Assembly (NCBI GenBank): GCA_947455805.1
Contig: CANGSN010000203.1
Location: 1-6,259 of the forward strand
Direction of reading: 5' to 3'
Length of the DNA: 6,259 nt
Source: Planctomycetota bacterium
GTDB lineage: Bacteria > Planctomycetota > UBA1135 > UBA2386
The notes below the pieces were generated by a model that did no database searches, was not told where the DNA came from, and worked only from the letters and a program-made list of their open reading frames with translations. Of this stretch, positions 4,611 to 6,259 are shown one piece after another (positions within the stretch are counted from its first letter, which is position 1; every line of letters starts with the position of its first letter). Made by a program: the position numbers and the translations under genes.

Positions 4611-6259
4611 TCAATAGCCGAGCGTCACCCGCAGGCCGTTCGACGAAAGCAGGTTCAGCGGCGTCGCAGCCGGTGTCAGCGTCGCAGCCTGCGCGGCGAA
4701 ACTGACGCCGATCAGCGCCGACGAGTTCGCGATAGGGAACGCGTACGACGTCGGCGAGCCGGTCAGCGCGAACGGCACCAAGGTATCGAGCGTCGCGTAG
4801 AGCGAGCAGCCGCCCATGCCGAGGAACGTCAGGTCGAGGCCACCTGGGATGGTGCTCAGGCCGAACACCATGACGCCGAGCGCCGACCCCTGGGTGATCT
4901 GGTCGACTTGCATCGTGAACGTCGTTCCGATGCGCGGCCGCGAGTTGACCTGCGGTGCCAGGCGCAGCGGCGTGCCGCCCGGGCCGGTCGTGAACGTGCC
5001 CTGGCTGAAGTCGATCGAACCGGGGGCCGTCGTTCCGTTGCCTTGCGAGAAGCCCACCAGCACGTCGTGCGTGACGTTGGCGACGGCGCCGTACGACAGA
5101 CGGAACGAGCCGTCGGAGCGCAGCGTGATCTGGCAGGTGTTGCTGCCCTGGTTGAAGAACTCGGGCACGTCCGACCACGTGATGTGCACCTCGGTGGTGC
5201 CGACGACGTCGAAGAACACGCCGCCGCCGCCCTGGGCGCCCGGCGGATACAGGTCCTGCCACAGCACGGCGATGCTGGCCGGGTCGCTGACGAAGGCGTT
5301 CTCGTCGCCGCTGCAGCAGCGCGAGTTGCCGAACACACCCTGCGGCTGCAACCAGACGAAGCCGTTGCTCGAGACATCGATCGCGTTGGTGCTGCCACCC
5401 GGGTAGTTGAATGTGAACGGCAACGCCAGGGCGGAGGCGATGTCGTCGTCGCCGAGTGCCAACCCGTTGGCGAAGCCGGTGAAGAAGCCGGGCAGCTGCG
5501 TGCACACGTAGCCGCCGGAGCCGTTCGGCAGGAACTCCAGCGCGACGTTCGACAAGTCGATCCCAGACGGCAACTGGAACAGCTCGTAGGAGGTCGCCGG
5601 CTTCGGGCAGCCGATACCGAACGGCATCGCCGACGCGAACGTGCAGTTGCCGGACGCCGTGACGATGTAGCCGCCCTGACCGTTGCGTACGAAGGTCCAG
5701 GCAGCGCCGGACAGGTCGAAGAAGCCGAAGTTGATGTCGTACGCCGAAGGCAGGACGCCACTGTCGTGCGGCGAACCCGACGTAGCGAGGATGTCGATGA
5801 GGTTCGAGACGGCGCCGTTGCCCGAGGTGATGCCGGTCAGCGGCGAATTGGCGAAGAACTGCGTGTTCGGATCGAAATACATCAGCACCGAGCCATCGGC
5901 GAACAGCTGCAGCTGGAACGTCATCGGCTGGCCCGATTGGAACAGCGGCACCTGGTCCCACGTGATCACCGCGCGCGCCGGCAGCGTGCCTGCGGCCGGA
6001 AACGTGTTGAACCACACCGCGCCCGACGCACTCGGGTCGAAGTCGGCCCACAGCGCCGCGATGCGCGGGCCGCGCGACAGGAACTTCACCTCGTTGCCGT
6101 CGCAGCATCCGGAGTCGAAGCTGTTGTCGAGCCACACGAACCCGTTGCTGCTGACCCCGATCGTCGTCGTCGTCGTGCCGCCGGGCACCGGGAACGGGAA
6201 CCCGAGCGGCTGGGCCAACGCCACGGCGTCGTCGCCGAGGCCGAGGTTGGTGCCGAAGA
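4611..6259 (-). CDS. Large secreted beta-rich repeat protein, Planctomycetota type, N-terminus missing
   Basis: The frame is open from the right edge to TGA at 4613-4611 and gives the last 548 residues; the true start lies outside the window, and in-frame GTG codons such as 6224 sit inside a conserved module. From the edge inward the layout is as follows: a beta-rich module of about 148 residues with VSSNGFVWL, GCCDGNE and ITWDQVP; two short DLS...NG-GGY modules; a second copy of the large module (VSSNGFVWL, RCCSGDE, ITWSDVP, GFSQGNG); then a C-terminal domain of about 110 residues ending LLSSNGLRVTLGY. Composition is typical of exported proteins: rich in Gly, Ser, Thr, Phe and Pro, poor in Lys, with paired cysteines. 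I recognise the C-terminal domain as one repeated on many unrelated secreted proteins of Planctomycetota, possibly for export or surface attachment. No catalytic motif is visible, so adhesion or a structural role is only a guess. No link to the downstream peptidases is evident. Confidence 0.85.
   Translation of the reverse strand, partial: FGTNLGLGDDAVALAQPLGFPFPVPGGTTTTTIGVSSNGFVWLDNSFDSGCCDGNEVKFLSRGPRIAALWADFDPSASGAVWFNTFPAAGTLPARAVITWDQVPLFQSGQPMTFQLQLFADGSVLMYFDPNTQFFANSPLTGITSGNGAVSNLIDILATSGSPHDSGVLPSAYDINFGFFDLSGAAWTFVRNGQGGYIVTASGNCTFASAMPFGIGCPKPATSYELFQLPSGIDLSNVALEFLPNGSGGYVCTQLPGFFTGFANGLALGDDDIASALALPFTFNYPGGSTNAIDVSSNGFVWLQPQGVFGNSRCCSGDENAFVSDPASIAVLWQDLYPPGAQGGGGVFFDVVGTTEVHITWSDVPEFFNQGSNTCQITLRSDGSFRLSYGAVANVTHDVLVGFSQGNGTTAPGSIDFSQGTFTTGPGGTPLRLAPQVNSRPRIGTTFTMQVDQITQGSALGVMVFGLSTIPGGLDLTFLGMGGCSLYATLDTLVPFALTGSPTSYAFPIANSSALIGVSFAAQAATLTPAATPLNLLSSNGLRVTLGY
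4614..4946 (-). other. C-terminal domain shared by planctomycete secreted proteins
   Basis: These last ~110 codons encode a segment beginning NSRPRIGTTFTMQV, with a hydrophobic VMVFGLS strand, the LDLTFLGMGGCSLY block, a Phe-Pro-Ile strand and a final LLSSNGLRVTLGY. The pattern (IG..F, LGM-GC-LY, SNGL--T-G) is familiar from the C-termini of many otherwise unrelated planctomycete exported proteins. It may act as a sorting or attachment domain; that role is an inference. Confidence 0.55.
5034..5474 (-). repeat. Protein tandem module, copy 2 (about 147 residues)
   Basis: This copy starts FANGLALGDDD and ends GFSQGNG. It shares with copy 1, in the same order, the LGDD start, the PGG turn, VSSNGFVWL, a CC-G-E cysteine pair, an I-[AV]LW-D strand, ITW--VP, DGS and the final SGNG/QGNG. 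The two VSSNGFVWL blocks are 260 residues apart. Copy 2 is followed by a short linker and the C-terminal domain. Confidence 0.75.
5496..5591 (-). repeat. Short DLS...NG-GGY module, copy B
   Basis: This encodes a segment with SYELFQ, then IDLSNVALEF, then PNGSGGYVC. It matches copy A at 5649-5744 in the order Y-x-x-F, DLS, aromatic or aliphatic strand, NG-GGY, with the NG-GGY blocks 53 residues apart. Together the two copies form the bridge between the large modules. Confidence 0.55.
5649..5744 (-). repeat. Short DLS...NG-GGY module, copy A
   Basis: This encodes AYDINFGFFDLSG, then AWTFVRNGQGGYIV. It is the first of two short modules between the large repeats; the second is at 5496-5591. Similarity is clear at the DLS and NG-GGY positions and weaker elsewhere. 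Confidence 0.55.
5814..6257 (-). repeat. Protein tandem module, copy 1 (about 148 residues)
   Basis: This copy starts FGTNLGLGDD at the right edge and ends ITSGNG. It carries VSSNGFVWL, GCCDGNE, AALWADFDP, ITWDQVP and ADGSV, matching copy 2 block for block. It may be complete or may begin just outside the window, so further copies upstream are possible. Confidence 0.75.

Noticed and set aside
4429..6135. Upstream continuation of the isoaspartyl peptidase frame, which would give a 910-residue fusion
   Set aside because: The extra part is an Arg-rich, motif-free out-of-frame reading of the secreted repeat-protein gene. The real N-terminus is marked by the Shine-Dalgarno and lipoprotein signal near 4428.
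1..6259. tRNA, rRNA, CRISPR array, insertion sequence or phage genes
   Set aside because: No direct-repeat/spacer pattern, transposase motif, terminal inverted repeats or RNA-gene-like sequence was seen; nearly all of the window is explained by five minus-strand genes.

Overview
The window is very GC-rich and every gene I can support lies on the minus strand. It reads from the right edge (a 5'-truncated gene) to the left edge (a 3'-truncated gene). The best clue to the organism is the rightmost gene. It has tandem beta-rich modules with an SSNGFVWL signature and a C-terminal domain of about 110 residues (LDLTFLGMGGCSLY ... LLSSNGLRVTLGY). I recognise this style of domain from large secreted proteins of Planctomycetota, so a planctomycete, or a metagenomic bin of that type, is the likely source. 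This rests on recognition of protein style, not on a search.

Layout, in order of transcription: (1) 6259-4611, a large secreted repeat protein whose N-terminus lies outside the window; (2) 4610-4429, a 182-base intergenic stretch with several inverted repeats, including a perfect 18-bp palindrome, and a strong Shine-Dalgarno sequence; (3) 4428-3403, an isoaspartyl peptidase/asparaginase of the Thr-nucleophile T2 family with a lipoprotein signal; (4) 3401-2268, a cyanophycinase-like S51 serine peptidase, also with a lipoprotein signal, starting one base after the previous stop; (5) 2222-276, a multi-pass GT-C type membrane glycosyltransferase resembling the AftB/ZomB group; (6) 248-1, the N-terminal 82 codons of a membrane-anchored or secreted protein of unknown function.

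The most interesting part is the pair at 4428-2268. Cyanophycinase cuts cyanophycin (multi-L-arginyl-poly-L-aspartate) into beta-Asp-Arg dipeptides, and isoaspartyl dipeptidase splits those into Asp and Arg. Here the two steps are encoded back to back, apparently translationally coupled, and both proteins carry lipobox signal peptides. That suggests a complete cell-envelope pathway for using cyanophycin released by other cells, rather than turnover of an internal store. The glycosyltransferase and the left-edge gene follow at short spacing and may be co-transcribed, but nothing in the sequence ties their function to the peptidases.
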